In this document: piece after piece, positions 1 to 10,371 of the stretch
Layout: each line of letters begins with the position of its first letter
Position numbering within the stretch: position 1 is the first letter of the stretch
Assembly (NCBI GenBank): GCA_014843695.1
Contig: CM026397.1
Coordinates: 47,120,891-47,184,890, forward strand
Direction of reading: 5' to 3'
Origin: Archivesica marissinica
Lineage: Eukaryota > Mollusca > Bivalvia > Venerida > Vesicomyidae
DNA length: 64,000 bases
Translations under genes and position numbers: made by a program
Notes under the pieces: model-generated
Databases searched by the model: none
Told to the model about the DNA's origin: nothing
The model's input: only the letters and a program-made list of their open reading frames with translations

Positions 1-1332
1 AAGTGAGAGGTTTGTGAGAAGTGAGAGATTGGTGAGAAGTGAGAGGTTGGTGAGAAGTGAGAGGTTGGTGAGAAGTGAGAGATTGGTGAGAAGTGAGAGG
101 TTTGTGAGAAGTGAGAGATTGGTGAGAAGTGAGAGGTTGGTGAGAAGTGAGAGGTTGGTGAGAAGTGAGAGATTGGTGAGAAGTGAGAGATTGTTGAGAA
201 GTGAGAGGTTTGTGAGAAGTGAGAGATTGGTGAGAAGTGAGAGGTTGGTGAGAAGTGAGAGGTTGGTGAGAAGTGAGAGGTTGGTGAGAAGTGAGAGATT
301 GGTGAGGGGAGTGGTGAGAAGTGAGAGGTTGGTGAGAAGTGAGAGATTGGTGAGAAGTGAGAGATTGGTGAGAAGTGAGATGTTGGTGAGAAGTGAGAGG
401 TTGGTGAGAAGTAAGCGATTGGTGAGAAGTGAGATGTTGGTGAGAAGTGAGAGGTTGGTGAGAAGTGGGAGATTGGTGAGAAGTGAGATGTTGGTGAGAA
501 GTGAGAGATTGGTGAGAAGTGAGAGGTTGGTGAGAAGTGAGATATTGGTGAGAAGTAAGATGTTGGTGAGAAGTGAGAGGTTGGTGAGAAGTGGGAGATT
601 TGTGAGAAGTGAGAGATTGGTGAGAAGTGAGAGGTTGGTGAGAAGTGAGAGATTGGTGAGAAGTGAGAGGTTGGTGAGAAGTGAGAGGTTGGTGAGAAGT
701 GGGATGTTGGTGAGAAGTGAGAGGTTGGTGAGAAGTGAGAGATTGGTGAGAAGTGAGAGGTTGGTGAGAAGTGAGAGGTTGGTGAGAAGTGAGAGGTTGT
801 TGAGAAGTGGGAGATTGGTGAGAAGTGAGAGATTGGTGAGAAGTGAGAGATTGGTGAGAAGTGAGAGGTTGGTGAGAAGTGAGAGATTGGTGAGAAGTGA
901 GAGGTTGGTGAGAAGTGAGAGGTTGGTGAGAAGTGAGAGGTTGGTGAGAAGTGAGAGATTGGTGAGAAGTGAGAGGTTGGTGAGAAGTGAGAGGTTGGTG
1001 AGAAGTGAGAGATTGGTGAGAAGTGAGAGATTGGTGAGAAGTGAGAGATTGGTGAGAAGTGAGAGGTTGGTGAGAAGTGAGAGGTTGGTGAGAAGTGGGA
1101 GATTGGTGAGAAGTGGGAGGTTGGTGAGAAGTGAGAGGTTGGTGAGAAGTGAGAGATTGGTGAGAAGTGAGAGATTGGTGAGAAGTGAGAGGTTGGTGAG
1201 AAGTGGGAGATTGGTGAGAAGTGAGAGGTTGGTGAGAAGTGAGAGATTGGTGAGAAGTGAGATGTTGGTGAGAAGTGAGAGATTGGTGAGAAGTGAGAGG
1301 TAGGTGAGAAGTGAGAGGTTGGTGAGAAGTGA
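1..1332 (+). repeat. 18-bp tandem array (left copy)
   Basis: About 73 units of an 18-bp G/A-rich minisatellite, consensus GTGAGAAGTGAGAGRTTG. Point variants include aagtgggag, aagtaaga and gagatgttg, and one unit near 300-317 is shortened. The array is cut by the window start and by an N gap. Because 18 is divisible by three it translates as a repeated R-S-E-R-L-V, which I regard as incidental. The order of variant units at 1-720 matches, in reverse complement, the array at 48977-49700. Confidence 0.97.
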
Positions 1333-2332
1333 NNNNNNNNNNNNNNNNNNNNNNNNNNNNNNNNNNNNNNNNNNNNNNNNNNNNNNNNNNNNNNNNNNNN
1401 NNNNNNNNNNNNNNNNNNNNNNNNNNNNNNNNNNNNNNNNNNNNNNNNNNNNNNNNNNNNNNNNNNNNNNNNNNNNNNNNNNNNNNNNNNNNNNNNNNNN
1501 NNNNNNNNNNNNNNNNNNNNNNNNNNNNNNNNNNNNNNNNNNNNNNNNNNNNNNNNNNNNNNNNNNNNNNNNNNNNNNNNNNNNNNNNNNNNNNNNNNNN
1601 NNNNNNNNNNNNNNNNNNNNNNNNNNNNNNNNNNNNNNNNNNNNNNNNNNNNNNNNNNNNNNNNNNNNNNNNNNNNNNNNNNNNNNNNNNNNNNNNNNNN
1701 NNNNNNNNNNNNNNNNNNNNNNNNNNNNNNNNNNNNNNNNNNNNNNNNNNNNNNNNNNNNNNNNNNNNNNNNNNNNNNNNNNNNNNNNNNNNNNNNNNNN
1801 NNNNNNNNNNNNNNNNNNNNNNNNNNNNNNNNNNNNNNNNNNNNNNNNNNNNNNNNNNNNNNNNNNNNNNNNNNNNNNNNNNNNNNNNNNNNNNNNNNNN
1901 NNNNNNNNNNNNNNNNNNNNNNNNNNNNNNNNNNNNNNNNNNNNNNNNNNNNNNNNNNNNNNNNNNNNNNNNNNNNNNNNNNNNNNNNNNNNNNNNNNNN
2001 NNNNNNNNNNNNNNNNNNNNNNNNNNNNNNNNNNNNNNNNNNNNNNNNNNNNNNNNNNNNNNNNNNNNNNNNNNNNNNNNNNNNNNNNNNNNNNNNNNNN
2101 NNNNNNNNNNNNNNNNNNNNNNNNNNNNNNNNNNNNNNNNNNNNNNNNNNNNNNNNNNNNNNNNNNNNNNNNNNNNNNNNNNNNNNNNNNNNNNNNNNNN
2201 NNNNNNNNNNNNNNNNNNNNNNNNNNNNNNNNNNNNNNNNNNNNNNNNNNNNNNNNNNNNNNNNNNNNNNNNNNNNNNNNNNNNNNNNNNNNNNNNNNNN
2301 NNNNNNNNNNNNNNNNNNNNNNNNNNNNNNNN
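1333..2332. other. Assembly gap, 1000 N
   Basis: Exactly 1000 N, a conventional placeholder length. It separates the 18-bp array from an unrelated 30-bp array, so the join is a scaffolding inference and not sequence. The second gap in the window (50846-51845) has the same length and also borders the 18-bp repeat. Confidence 0.99.
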
Positions 2333-5300
2333 ACTATATTTATATGACTGACAACCAGACTAACTATATTTATATGACTGACAACCAGACAAACTATATT
2401 TATATGACTGACCACCAGACAAACTATATTTATATGACTGACAACCAGACAAACTATATTTATATGACTGACAACCAGACAAACTATATTTATATGACTG
2501 ACAACCAGACAAACTATATTTATATGATTGACCACCAGACAAACTATATTTATATGACTGACAACCAGACTAACTATATTTATATGACTGACAACCAGAC
2601 AAACTATATTTATAACTGACAACCAGACTACTATATTTATTTGACTGACAACCAGACAAACTATATTTATATGACTGACCACCAGACAAACTATATTTAT
2701 ATGACTGACAACCAGACTAACTATATTTATATGACTGACAACCAGACAAACTATATTTATATGACTGACAACCAGACTAACTATATTTATATGACTGACA
2801 ACCAGACAAACTATATTTATATGACTGACCACCAGACAAACTATATTTATATGACTGACAACCAGACTAACTATATTTATATGACTGACAACCAGACTAA
2901 CTATATTTATATGACTGACCACCAGACAAACTATATTTATATGACTGACCACCAGACAAACTATATTTATATGACTGACAACCAGACTAACTATATTTAT
3001 ATGACTGACAACCAGACAAACTATATTTATATGACTGACAACCAGACTAACTATTTATATGACTGACAACCAGACTAACTATATTTATATGACTGACAAC
3101 CAGACAAACTATATTTATATGACTGACCACCAGACAAACTATATTTATATGACTGACAACCAGAAAAACTATATTTATATGACTGACAACCAGACAACTA
3201 TATTTATATGACTGACAACCAGACAAACTATATTTATATGACTGACAACCAGACTAACTATATTTATATGACTGACAACCAGACTAACTATATTTATATG
3301 ACTGATAACCAGACAAACTATATTTATATGACTGACCACCAGACAAACTATATTTATATGACTGACAACCAGACAAACTATATTTATATGACTGACAACC
3401 AGACTAACTATATTTATATGACTGACAACCAGACAAACTATATTTATATGACTGACAACCAGACAAACTATATTTATATGACTGACAACCAGACTAACTA
3501 TATTTATATGACTGACAACCAGACTAACTATATTTATATGACTGACAACCAGACTAACTATATTTATATGACTGACAACCAGACAAACTATATTTATATG
3601 ACTGACAACCAGACTAACTATATTTATATGACTGACAACCAGACTAACTATATTTATATGACTGACAACCAGACAAACTATATTTATATGACTGACAACC
3701 AGACAAACTATATTTATATGACTGACAACCAGACTAACTATATTTATATGACTGACAACCAGACAACTATATTTATATGACTGACACCAGACAAACTATA
3801 TTATATGACTGACAACCAGACAACTATATTTATATGACTGACACCAGACAAACTATATTTATATGACTGACAACCAGACTAACTATATTTATATGACTGA
3901 CAACCAGACTAACTATATTTATATGACTGACAACCAGACAAACTATATTTATATGACTGACAACCAGACAAACTATATTTATATGACTGACAACCAGACA
4001 ACTATATTTATATGACTGACAACCAGACAAACTATATTTATATGACTGACAACCAGACAAACTATATTTATATGACTGACAACCAGACTAACTATATTTA
4101 TATGACTGACAACCAGACTAACTATATTTATATGACTGACAACCAGACAAACTATATTTATATGACTGACAACCAGACTAACTATATTTATATGACTGAC
4201 AACCAGACTAACTATATTTATATGACTGACAACCAGACAAACTATATTTATATGACTGACAACCAGACAAACTATATTTATATGACTGACAACCAGACAA
4301 ACTATATTTATATGACTGACAACCAGACAAACTATATTTATATGACTGACAACCAGACAAACTATATTTATATGACTGACAACCAGACTAACTATATTTA
4401 TATGACTGACAACCAGACAAACTATATTTATATGACTGACAACCAGACAAACTATATTTATATGACTGACAACCAGACTAACTATATTTATATGACTGAC
4501 AACCAGACAAACTATATTTATATGACTGACAACCAGACTAACTATATTTATATGACTGACAACCAGACTAACTATATTTATATGACTGACAACCAGACAA
4601 ACTATATTTATATGACTGACAACCAGACAAACTATATTTATATGACTGACAACCAGACAAACTATATTTATATGACTGACAACCAGACAAACTATATTTA
4701 TATGACTGACAACCAGACAAACTATATTTATATGACTGACAACCAGACAAACTATATTTATATGACTGACAACCAGACAAACTATATTTATATGACTGAC
4801 AACCAGACTAACTATATTTATATGACTGACAACCAGACAAACTATATTTATATGACTGACAACCAGACAAACTATATTTATATGACTGACAACCAGACAA
4901 CTATATTTATATGACTGACAACCAGACAAACTATATTTATATGACTGACAACCAGACAAACTATATTTATATGACTGACAACCAGACAAACTATATTTAT
5001 ATGACTGACAACCAGACTAACTATATTTATATGACTGACAACCAGACAAACTATATTTATATGACTGACCACCAGACAAACTATATTTATATGACTGACC
5101 ACCAGACAAACTATATTTATATGACTGACAACCAGACTAACTATATTTATATGACTGACAACCAGACAAACTATATTTATATGACTGACAACCAGACAAA
5201 CTATATTTATATGACTGACAACCAGACTAACTATATTTATATGACTGACAACCAGACAAACTATATTTATATGACTGACAACCAGACTAACTATATTTAT

Positions 5301-6256
5301 ATGACTGACAACCAGACAAACTATATTTATATGACTGACCACCAGACAAACTATATTTATATGACTGACAACCAGACTAACTATATTTATATGACTGACA
5401 ACCAGACAAACTATATTTATATGACTGACAACCAGACTAACTATATTTATATGACTGACAACCAGACAAACTATATTTATATGACTGACAACCAGACTAA
5501 CTATATTTATATGACTGACAACCAGACTAACTATATTTATATGACTGACAACCAGACAAACTATATTTATATGACTGACCACCAGACAAACTATATTTAT
5601 ATGACTGACAACCAGACTAACTATATTTATATGACTGACAACCAGACAAACTATATTTATATGACTGACCACCAGACAAACTATATTTATATGACTGACA
5701 ACCAGACAAACTATATTTATATGACTGACAACCAGACTAACTATATTTATATGACTGACAACCAGACAAACTATATTTATATGACTGACAACCAGACTAA
5801 CTATATTTATATGACTGACAACCAGACTAACTATATTTATATGACTGACAACCAGACAAACTATATTTATATGACTGACCACCAGACAAACTATATTTAT
5901 ATGACTGACAACCAGACAAACTATATTTATATGACTGACAACCAGACTAACTATATTTATATGACTGACAACCAGACAAACTATATTTATATGACTGACA
6001 ACCAGACTAACTATATTTATATGACTGACAACCAGACTAACTATATTTATATGACTGACAACCAGACAAACTATATTTATATGACTGACAACCAGACTAA
6101 CTATATTTATATGACTGACAACCAGACAAACTATATTTATATGACTGACAACCAGACTAACTATATTTATATGACTGACAACCAGACTAACTATATTTAT
6201 ATGACTGACAACCAGACTAACTATATTTATATGACTGACCACCAGACAAACTATAT
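2333..6256 (+). repeat. 30-bp tandem array
   Basis: About 131 units of an AT-rich 30-bp satellite (TATATGACTGACAACCAGAC followed by WAACTATATT). It is very homogeneous: nearly all variation is at two positions, caac/cacc and acaaac/actaac. Indels at about 2612-2645, 3050, 3192 and 3768-4010 shift the frame, and indels become rare after 4911. The array ends abruptly at 6256. Open frames exist on both strands (10-residue repeat), an effect of the unit length. Confidence 0.97.
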
Positions 6257-6286
6257 CAACGCCTGTTCCCAGGCTACTCCTATATA

Positions 6287-6452
6287 AGTTTAAACTTTAT
6301 ATTTATTTTACAACGATTGCGAAGCAAGTTTTAACAACTTATATTAATCACTCTCGTTTGCGTATATGTGGTCATTCATGTGGGAGGAAACCGGAGTACC
6401 CGGAGAAAACCCACCTGTCCGATCTGGCGACCACCGTACCATCTCACATACT
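6287..6452 (-). mobile_element. SINE-A, 5'-truncated copy
   Basis: Reverse-strand fragment with the 3' tail (TTTATTTTACAACGATTGCG, then AATATAAGTTG read on the minus strand) and the conserved core (minus strand GGGTTTTCTCCGGGTAC then TTTCCTCCCAC). The tRNA-like head seen in the copies at 9959 and 40407 is missing, as expected for 5' truncation during retroposition. It directly follows the 30-bp array. Confidence 0.8.
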
Positions 6453-6501
6453 CTGATATAGGCCTATGTATGTACATTCACGCGGACAAATCGTACCCTA
6501 G

Positions 6502-6577
6502 TATAATAATAATAAATACTTTATTTTACGAGAGAACTCATTTAAAGTTAATCTACCACGAGGCCCTCAACATATAT
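6502..6577 (-). mobile_element. Retroposon 3' end with (ATT)n tail
   Basis: Read on the minus strand, this ends in GTTCTCTCGTAAAATAAAGT followed by an ATT microsatellite and begins with TTGAGGGCCTCGTGGTA. The same module recurs at 39851-39962. Two separate copies sharing the module and the microsatellite tail indicate the 3' terminus of a LINE or SINE family. The family is not identified. Confidence 0.6.
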
Positions 6578-6716
6578 AGTCAACTCGACTCTCGGACCTC
6601 GTCATACGCCGCATTACACATCGCTGTGTGCAAATATCAACAATACTTACAGTAAAATCACTGTTTTAAAAATGCTAAAATAAACGTGGATTGAACTATA
6701 ATCAGGATAGCATTAC

Positions 6717-6860
6717 CGTAGATTAGAACTTCAAGCAGGTAGTTGGCATACACCAGAAACGATTCCGATAAATGATCGCAAATGTCAATTATGTAATAGT
6801 TTAGTAGATGAATTGCACTTCTTGCTAGAATGCTCTCTAGTTTATACAAACTTATTTTAG
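6717..6860 (+). pseudogene. LINE reverse transcriptase, C-terminal fragment
   Basis: An open segment of 47 codons ending in TAG encodes a zinc-knuckle-like C-terminus of a non-LTR retrotransposon ORF2. It contains R-L-E-L-Q-A-G near the start, then D-R-K-C-Q-L-C-N and D-E-L-H-F-L-L-E-C. The pattern C-x2-C-x7-H-x4-C, with H-F-L-L-x-C, is typical of the region after the polymerase domain in jockey/CR1/L2-type elements. There is no upstream polymerase domain and an in-frame stop lies at 6708, so this is a dead 5'-truncated remnant. Its stop overlaps the start of an oppositely oriented SINE-B copy. Confidence 0.7.
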
Positions 6861-7070
6861 CTCGATTGCGAAACAAGTTCTTACAACTTATATTAATCAC
6901 TCTCGAGACCTCATTCCTGATGGACTCCATCGCCATGAAGGAGAGAGAAGAGGCAATGTGGAATTTAAATACATTGCCTAAGGGCACAATCTTAACGGCT
7001 CAATAGGGGCTCGAACTCCGGGCCTTTCGCACATAAAGTGAACGCGCATCCACTGTGCTAGTACGACTTC
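6859..7070 (-). mobile_element. SINE-B, near full length
   Basis: Minus-strand tRNA-derived SINE. The head carries an A-box-like stretch (agcacagtgg) and a B-box-like GGAGTTCGAGCCCC. Its central part (GATGGAGTCCATCAGGAATG) differs from SINE-A, but the 3' tail (AATATAAGTTGTAAGAACTT, then GTTTCGCAATCGAGCT) is shared with SINE-A. A second near-complete copy lies at 36662-36886. Confidence 0.75.
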
Positions 7071-7385
7071 CACCACTATTAATGAGTAATGCCCTCTGTA
7101 TCACGAACTTACAGTTCTTTACATACAACATATTATTGGAAAAGACAGAACATATTAAAGTTGAAAGAGTTGTTACAAGCTACTAGTCCATGTATTGTTA
7201 AAATCTTGTCGATGTATATTTATAAATGTTTTGAAAAACGAAATACTTTATAATATCATCAATAACCTTCCCACTGTTGTCACATAACTGAAACTATGAC
7301 TCCACATATCACATGCATAATAATGAATTGTTGTAAGAAAGATATGTTATAAATGTTGTGAATGATTACTCTTTATGACAACATG
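7071..7385. other. Unique AT-rich DNA
   Basis: No open frame of note and no repeat family that recurs in the window. The stretch lies between SINE-B and the 39-bp array element. Confidence 0.6.
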
Positions 7386-8234
7386 TATATAGAGTGGTGG
7401 AACCTATGCTCGTCGTAAATCCCACATGTAGAGTGGTGGAACCTATGCTCGTCGTAAATCCCACATGTAGAGTGGTGGAACCTATGCTCGGCGTAAATCC
7501 CACATGTAGAGTGGTGGAACCAATGCTCGGCGTAAATCCCACATGTAGAGTGGTGGAACCTATGCTCGGCGTAAATCCCACATGTAGAGTGGTGGAACCT
7601 ATGCTCGGCGTAAATCCCACATATAATGGCGAGTATATAAAATTTTAATTGCACTTGCCGTATATTATTCTTTTCTTAAGTCGTGAAAACAACTTTCAAA
7701 AAACTCTTGGTGGCAGTTTTAGCTTCATCACGTGACCTTGCTGCTCAATACATCTATCGCAACGGTATCGGTCGGCACCGGTTTATACGGGAAACTGAAG
7801 ACTTCAGGGCACCTATGCACGGCGTACTTGTTATTTTTTATTTATCCACCATAACTTGTTGAATACCTTATTTTGATATAGTACATCATTGAATAAAAAC
7901 ACTTATTGGTCTTAATCAGAAATGGTATAGAAACTATTTTTCGGGCTAGATGTAGATTTTTAAAATTCGGATAGCTACCTGAATTGCTCATACACCATAT
8001 CAGTTTCGGTGGAAATATTCTCCCAATGATTTGTTTGTTTATATTCGTCTGCTGGACCAGCCACGTGACAGTTGCAGCAAGCTACCGATACACGCAATGG
8101 AATTCTATTGAACCATGCGTCAGCTTTGTCAGCGAAATTAGCCTAGAACTATATAAATATTTTAAATACGGATGTAAATGGACACATACGCCAAACATAG
8201 GAATACGCCGAGCATAGGTTCCACCATTATATGT
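7386..8234 (+). mobile_element. TIR element with tandemly repeated left end
   Basis: The element is bounded on the left by the 39-bp array (GTGGTGGAACCTATGCTCG motif) and on the right by the same motif in inverted orientation (CGAGCATAGGTTCCACC at about 8209-8225). A second degenerate inverted copy (tacgccaaacatagg) lies beside the right end, and a degenerate direct copy (cctatgcacggcgta) near 7815. The interior, about 0.55 kb, is AT-rich and non-coding. The structure suggests a non-autonomous DNA transposon, or a related element with a repeat array near one end. No transposase and no clear target duplication were seen. Confidence 0.5.
7388..7626 (+). repeat. 39-bp tandem array, six copies
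   Basis: Six head-to-tail units of 39 bp (TAGAGTGGTGGAACCTATGC, then TCGKCGTAAATCCCACATG). The first two units read ctcgtcg and the last four ctcggcg. This is the repeated left terminus of the TIR element at 7386-8234. Confidence 0.95.
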
Positions 8235-9180
8235 ACTTATTGTGTTATCATTGGCATGCTATGTAATATGATGTATACATGTATACATGATAGGCATGCT
8301 GCCTTTGTAATAAACTATCTATCTATATTGGTATATTTCTATCGTACAGTTTAGTACATTTTTTTGTACAGTAGTGGACATATTTATAGACGTGAGTTTT
8401 GTATTGTGCGAAAGTATAAATCCAAAAAGGACCACAGTACATAACAAGGCGGATGAACGCACGTACAAACACCGATCCGTAATTGTGACGGCTATGCCAT
8501 TCTCACTACAGCTGGCTCACCAGAAATAAGTCCGGCTAATTACAAATTAATACTGATGAAACGTTCTTTATCACCTAACTTTATCACCTAACTTTATCAC
8601 CTAACTTTATCACCTAACCTTGCTTGTATTCAGTGTAACACAATCATCACATATTTTCCTATATGTCTACACGTGTAATAATACATGGAATGATTCTGAT
8701 TGGTCGCGGCATGACATTGACAGCTTGCAATACACATTCGACATGTACATGATGTTTGTGTTCATGCTTTATTTGTTGACAGCCTGATTCATAAAGTTTC
8801 TGAGAATTGCCCCTTCTGAGCGGCTCTCGGACGCCATGTTCTTACCATTATAGAGGACACAATATAAACAATATTTTATTGTGGAAATGCCTTCAGAGTG
8901 AACCACAAACGATCTAGCAAACACATTTCGCGATGGAGCATGCCCCTGGGCCCCTGACATTCAGTCCTTTAATACACACGTGGAGTCCTAGCTACGCGAC
9001 TGACATCGACGGCATGTCGTACAATAACAGACGTATACAGTAGTTTTACCCATCAGTTGAATGGCGACAGCATCCCGCGCGTTCTGTCAGCTTTCTTCTA
9101 CGTTACAATTCTCTCCAAGTGTCGAGTCCATTATCCAAGAGAAAATCGCTATTCAGCTAATGTTGACACCATTCCACCGC
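8235..9180. other. Mostly unique DNA upstream of the plus-strand gene
   Basis: No confident coding exon. It includes a four-copy 13-bp repeat (8566-8617) and an inverted CCAAT box (ATTGG at about 8698-8702). The open stretch at 9060-9182 (41 codons from ATG) has a poor start context and no recognisable product. Confidence 0.5.
8566..8617 (+). repeat. 13-bp tandem repeat, four copies
   Basis: Four perfect copies of CTTTATCACCTAA in otherwise unique DNA. Confidence 0.95.
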
Positions 9181-9183
9181 GCG

Positions 9184-9241
9184 TGACGTCACTTTCATCT
9201 CACGGCGACGTTCGTTGGGAAATCTTGTCATTTTTATATAA
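9184..9241 (+). promoter_or_regulatory. Possible core promoter (CRE and TATA)
   Basis: A perfect CRE palindrome TGACGTCA (9184-9191) lies in a short CpG-rich stretch (ccgcgcg, cacggcgacg). It is followed by TATATAA at 9235-9241. The first plus-strand coding exon begins about 395 bp downstream. The spacing suits a promoter with a 5' UTR, but short motifs of this kind also occur by chance and no transcript evidence is available. Confidence 0.25.
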
Positions 9242-9633
9242 TAATCCGTAACACAGGTGTACCAACGTGTCGGTGTGATAAGCCCACCGTTCTCAAGGTT
9301 TAATCTAATTGGTTTTTGTCAGCATCATTAAAATCGGAACTTATCAAATAATCCAAACGACGACGACTTGATGTTGCGATGCCATTTTTAGTTTTAATCA
9401 TTCTCGTCCCATTCACAAGCGGAAATTGCGCGCGCGACGTCGTTGGTTACCCATCAAGATAGTAACGACGTCAAGATAGGCATCTGTTAGACAACAATGA
9501 AAATAACATCGTTTCATACAAATTAATGAATTTTCTTCATGTCCGGATAATTCAGATAAATCTTTAATCTGTATCTCTTCAGTATTGACCTAGTTACGAC
9601 GTGTGGCCTTTGGCATACTTATGAACTTAATAG

Positions 9634-9861
9634 CCATGACGAAAAAGAAGTCACTAGATGCTTTTGTGGACCGTTTTAGAAGACAACCGTACTGTGGTAG
9701 GCATACGTACTACGATTCCCTGCTAAATAAAGTGGACATTTTTGGAGGGATCCATAGTTTATATCATTACAGTTTCAATTTATATCCAGTAAATTTAGTG
9801 GATGTGCACAAAACATGGGAGGTTTTCCGGCAAACATTTATAGATGAATGTTTCAATAAAG
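9634..9861 (+). CDS. Plus-strand gene, exon 1 (first recognised coding exon)
   Basis: This exon is open from an ATG at 9636 (context gccATGa) to a good 5' splice site, AAAG|GTATGT, at 9861/9862. It leaves one base of a codon, so the following intron is phase 1. It encodes about 75 residues: a basic start (M-T-K-K-K), then D-A-F-V-D-R-F-R-R-Q and an aromatic-rich stretch around Y-H-Y-S-F-N-L-Y. An AG at 9632-9633 would also serve as a phase-1 acceptor, so the exon may be internal and the true start may lie upstream. An in-frame TAG at 9591 closes the frame on the left. No family is recognised. The donor splices in frame to the exons at 16681, 22272, 34999 and 39407. Confidence 0.55.
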
Positions 9862-9958
9862 GTATGTGTTTATGATTTCAGTATATATAAATTCTTGTTT
9901 TTCTGCTAGATTATGTCAATTTGCTGTGATTGTATACGCATGTAGGCCACATTACTTC

Positions 9959-10200
9959 GGCTGCAAGATTAGCGCAGTGGTTAGCGCTCTCGTTTCTCAC
10001 GAATGCAACCCGGATTCGATCCTCGGACAGGGAAGTACATGTATGTGAGATGGTACTGTTGTCGGTTAGATCGGACATGTGGATTTTTTCCGGGTACTCA
10101 GGTTTCCTCCCACAATATACGCTTTCATCCGCGCCAACGACAGTGATTAATATAAGTTGTTAGAACTTGCTTATATTGTTATATATAGTTTAAACTTTAA
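9959..10200 (+). mobile_element. SINE-A, full length, inside intron 1
   Basis: tRNA-derived SINE in gene orientation, starting 97 bp after the exon 1 donor. The head has an A box (TTAGCGCAGTGGTTAGCGC) and a B box (GGATTCGATCC). Next come the conserved core (CCGGGTACTCAGG, TTTCCTCCCAC) and the tail AATATAAGTTGTTAGAACTT. The tRNA-like part is a retroposon promoter and not a functional tRNA gene. Confidence 0.85.
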
Positions 10201-10274
10201 ATTACTAAGTACATTATTTATAATGTAGCTAATCTAGGAATGATTGTATGCTAGCTTGGGAGGTTTAGTCTTAG

Positions 10275-10325
10275 CAGGACAGCAACAGCTTACGCCAAAT
10301 GACCACTCTCCTGCTATCATTGTTT
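10275..10325 (+). CDS. Plus-strand gene, tentative 51-nt exon
   Basis: A candidate micro-exon of 17 codons bounded by TCTTAG| and T|GTGTAA. Both ends are phase 1, so it can be included or skipped without shifting the frame. It would add a short polar segment (G-Q-Q-Q-L-T-P-N-D) between exon 1 and the exon at 16681. The polypyrimidine tract is poor, and a stronger donor (GTAAGA) two bases further on would break the phase. Support is only phase symmetry and an open frame. Confidence 0.3.
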
Positions 10326-10371
10326 GTGTAAGACCACGGGAGTCCTTCCAGACAATATCTCAGCGATGTAT

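Noticed and set aside
4878..6287. Open frames of about 455 codons on both strands in the 30-bp array
   Set aside because: Same unit-length effect. No start context, splice sites or unique flanking coding sequence.
8769..8960. Minus-strand short frame starting ATGGCGTCC and ending before AATAAA
   Set aside because: Only 22 codons from the well-placed ATG, with no recognisable product or second exon.
9057..9251. Small protein gene just upstream of exon 1
   Set aside because: Alternative short frames overlap, start context is poor, and the region looks more like promoter or 5' UTR sequence.
9959..10040. tRNA gene (A and B boxes)
   Set aside because: The same head occurs in other copies followed by the same core and tail, with target duplications, so it is a SINE promoter. 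No complete tRNA cloverleaf was established.
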